From Tolypothrix sp. PCC 7910 (GTDB taxonomy: Bacteria; Cyanobacteriota; Cyanobacteriia; Cyanobacteriales; Nostocaceae), in assembly GCF_011769525.1 (NCBI RefSeq), contig NZ_CP050440.1, positions 1,737,501 through 1,801,500 of the forward strand: a stretch of DNA of 64,000 nt, written 5' to 3'. The number at the start of each line of letters is the position of its first letter. Position 1 is the stretch's first letter. The notes beneath the pieces are model-generated. The model had not been told where the DNA came from and ran no database searches. It saw only the letters and a program-made list of their open reading frames with translations. Below, piece by piece: positions 63,370 through 64,000 of this stretch. A program made the translations under genes and the position numbers.

Positions 63370-64000
63370 ATGGCGAAAATTGAATTTAATCTGTTTGCAC
63401 CTTACAACAAAGGAGCAGCATTAATCGGTTCTTTTTCTAATTGGGAAGATATTCCAATGGAAAAAGGTGAAGATGGTTATTTCCGCACTTCTGTTGAATT
63501 AGAAGATGGCGTTTATCAATATAAATTTCGCGTCCAATCAAATTCATGGTTTCTAGAACCAGAACAATGGGTTGATGTTACAGACCCTTATGCAACTGAT
63601 ATTGATGAATTAAGTGGTCAAGATAACGGTATCGTTAAAATTAAAGATGGTGAAAGAATTGTTGATACCTACGTTTGGCAACATGATGATAAACATTTGC
63701 CTGCTGACCACGAATTAGTCATATATGAATTACATGTTGGTGACTTTTCCGGTGGAGAAGATGATCCCTATGCACGCGGAAAGTATAAACATGTTGTTGA
63801 AAAATTAGATTATTTGTGTGAATTAGGAATTAACGCTATTGAGTTGATGCCAGTTAAAGAATATCCTGGTGATTATAGTTGGGGTTATAACCCTCGTCAT
63901 TTCTTTGCACCAGAATCTAGTTATGGTGCGACAGAGGGATTAAAAAAATTAATTGATGAATGCCATGCTAGGGGTATTCGCGTCATTATGGATGGTATCT
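63370..64000 (+). CDS. GH13 alpha-amylase/branching-enzyme-like protein (partial)
   Basis: ATG 63370 opens a frame of 210 codons that leaves the window. The N-terminal CBM48-like domain reads FAPYNKGAALIGSFSNWEDI and YQYKFRVQSNSWFLEP. The barrel starts at VIYELHVGDFSGGE, with WGYNPRHFFAPESSYG and RVIMDGI (family region I, usually DVVFNH) at the edge. It acts on alpha-glucans such as glycogen. Branching enzyme or amylase cannot be decided without the catalytic Asp and Glu. Confidence 0.88.
   Translation, partial: MAKIEFNLFAPYNKGAALIGSFSNWEDIPMEKGEDGYFRTSVELEDGVYQYKFRVQSNSWFLEPEQWVDVTDPYATDIDELSGQDNGIVKIKDGERIVDTYVWQHDDKHLPADHELVIYELHVGDFSGGEDDPYARGKYKHVVEKLDYLCELGINAIELMPVKEYPGDYSWGYNPRHFFAPESSYGATEGLKKLIDECHARGIRVIMDGI

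Overview
The window looks like chromosomal DNA of a filamentous, probably heterocyst-forming cyanobacterium (order Nostocales). The evidence is: frequent GCGATCGC (HIP1-type) octamers; many short tandem heptamers between genes; cyanobacterial housekeeping genes (ftn2/zipN, ycf65/PSRP-3, class II Calvin-cycle aldolase, pdhA, a DUF1823 gene); and a phytochrome-like sensor. The species cannot be named from the sequence alone.

Layout. 0-16 kb is a surface-polysaccharide region. It holds the end of gmd, fcl, a Wzc-like chain-length/tyrosine-kinase protein, a tandem pair of related glycosyltransferases, an MsbA-type ABC exporter, a GT2 enzyme, a zinc-ribbon methyltransferase, a GT4 enzyme, a Wzy-like polymerase, another GT2 and another GT4. 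A 5-formyltetrahydrofolate cyclo-ligase gene is embedded near the start. 16-22 kb carries a glutathionyl-hydroquinone-reductase-like GST, two VOC proteins, a secreted protein of unknown function and rsgA, separated by mobile-type repeats. 22-29 kb has a knotless phytochrome whose kinase end is broken, a four-gene DM13/SDR/flavin-reductase/cupin operon and an intact GAF histidine kinase. 29-45 kb is mixed housekeeping: a phosphatase, a HAD enzyme, a four-helix-bundle protein, PSRP-3, a WD40 pseudokinase candidate, YjbQ, a phosphodiester glycosidase, DUF4912, Ftn2, PdhA, a mutarotase and tRNA-Lys.

45-57 kb is the most interesting part. An ECF-type sigma factor overlaps a TPR gene. They are followed by a secreted 186-aa protein, a 183-aa protein, a 603-aa coiled-coil protein with one hydrophobic segment, four tandem secreted helical paralogs, a 448-aa relative of the 603-aa protein, and a broken fifth copy of the small paralog. 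The first three genes after the TPR gene share an upstream motif (CTAACTC, 25-26 nt, ATCGTCTT). The array has grown by whole-gene duplication, by an in-frame 243-bp internal duplication, and by loss of its last copy beside a repeat. I read it as a candidate multi-component helical (possibly pore-forming) secreted system under its own sigma factor; that function is inference.

57-64 kb returns to ordinary genes: a Uma2 nuclease, fba, hisD, a secreted unknown, acylphosphatase, DUF1823 and the start of a GH13 enzyme.

A recurring theme is signalling or catalytic proteins that have lost key residues: the phytochrome kinase, the WD40 kinase, the Wzc-like kinase and one of the twin glycosyltransferases. 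Another is several families of dispersed palindromic repeats, some of which touch gene ends.
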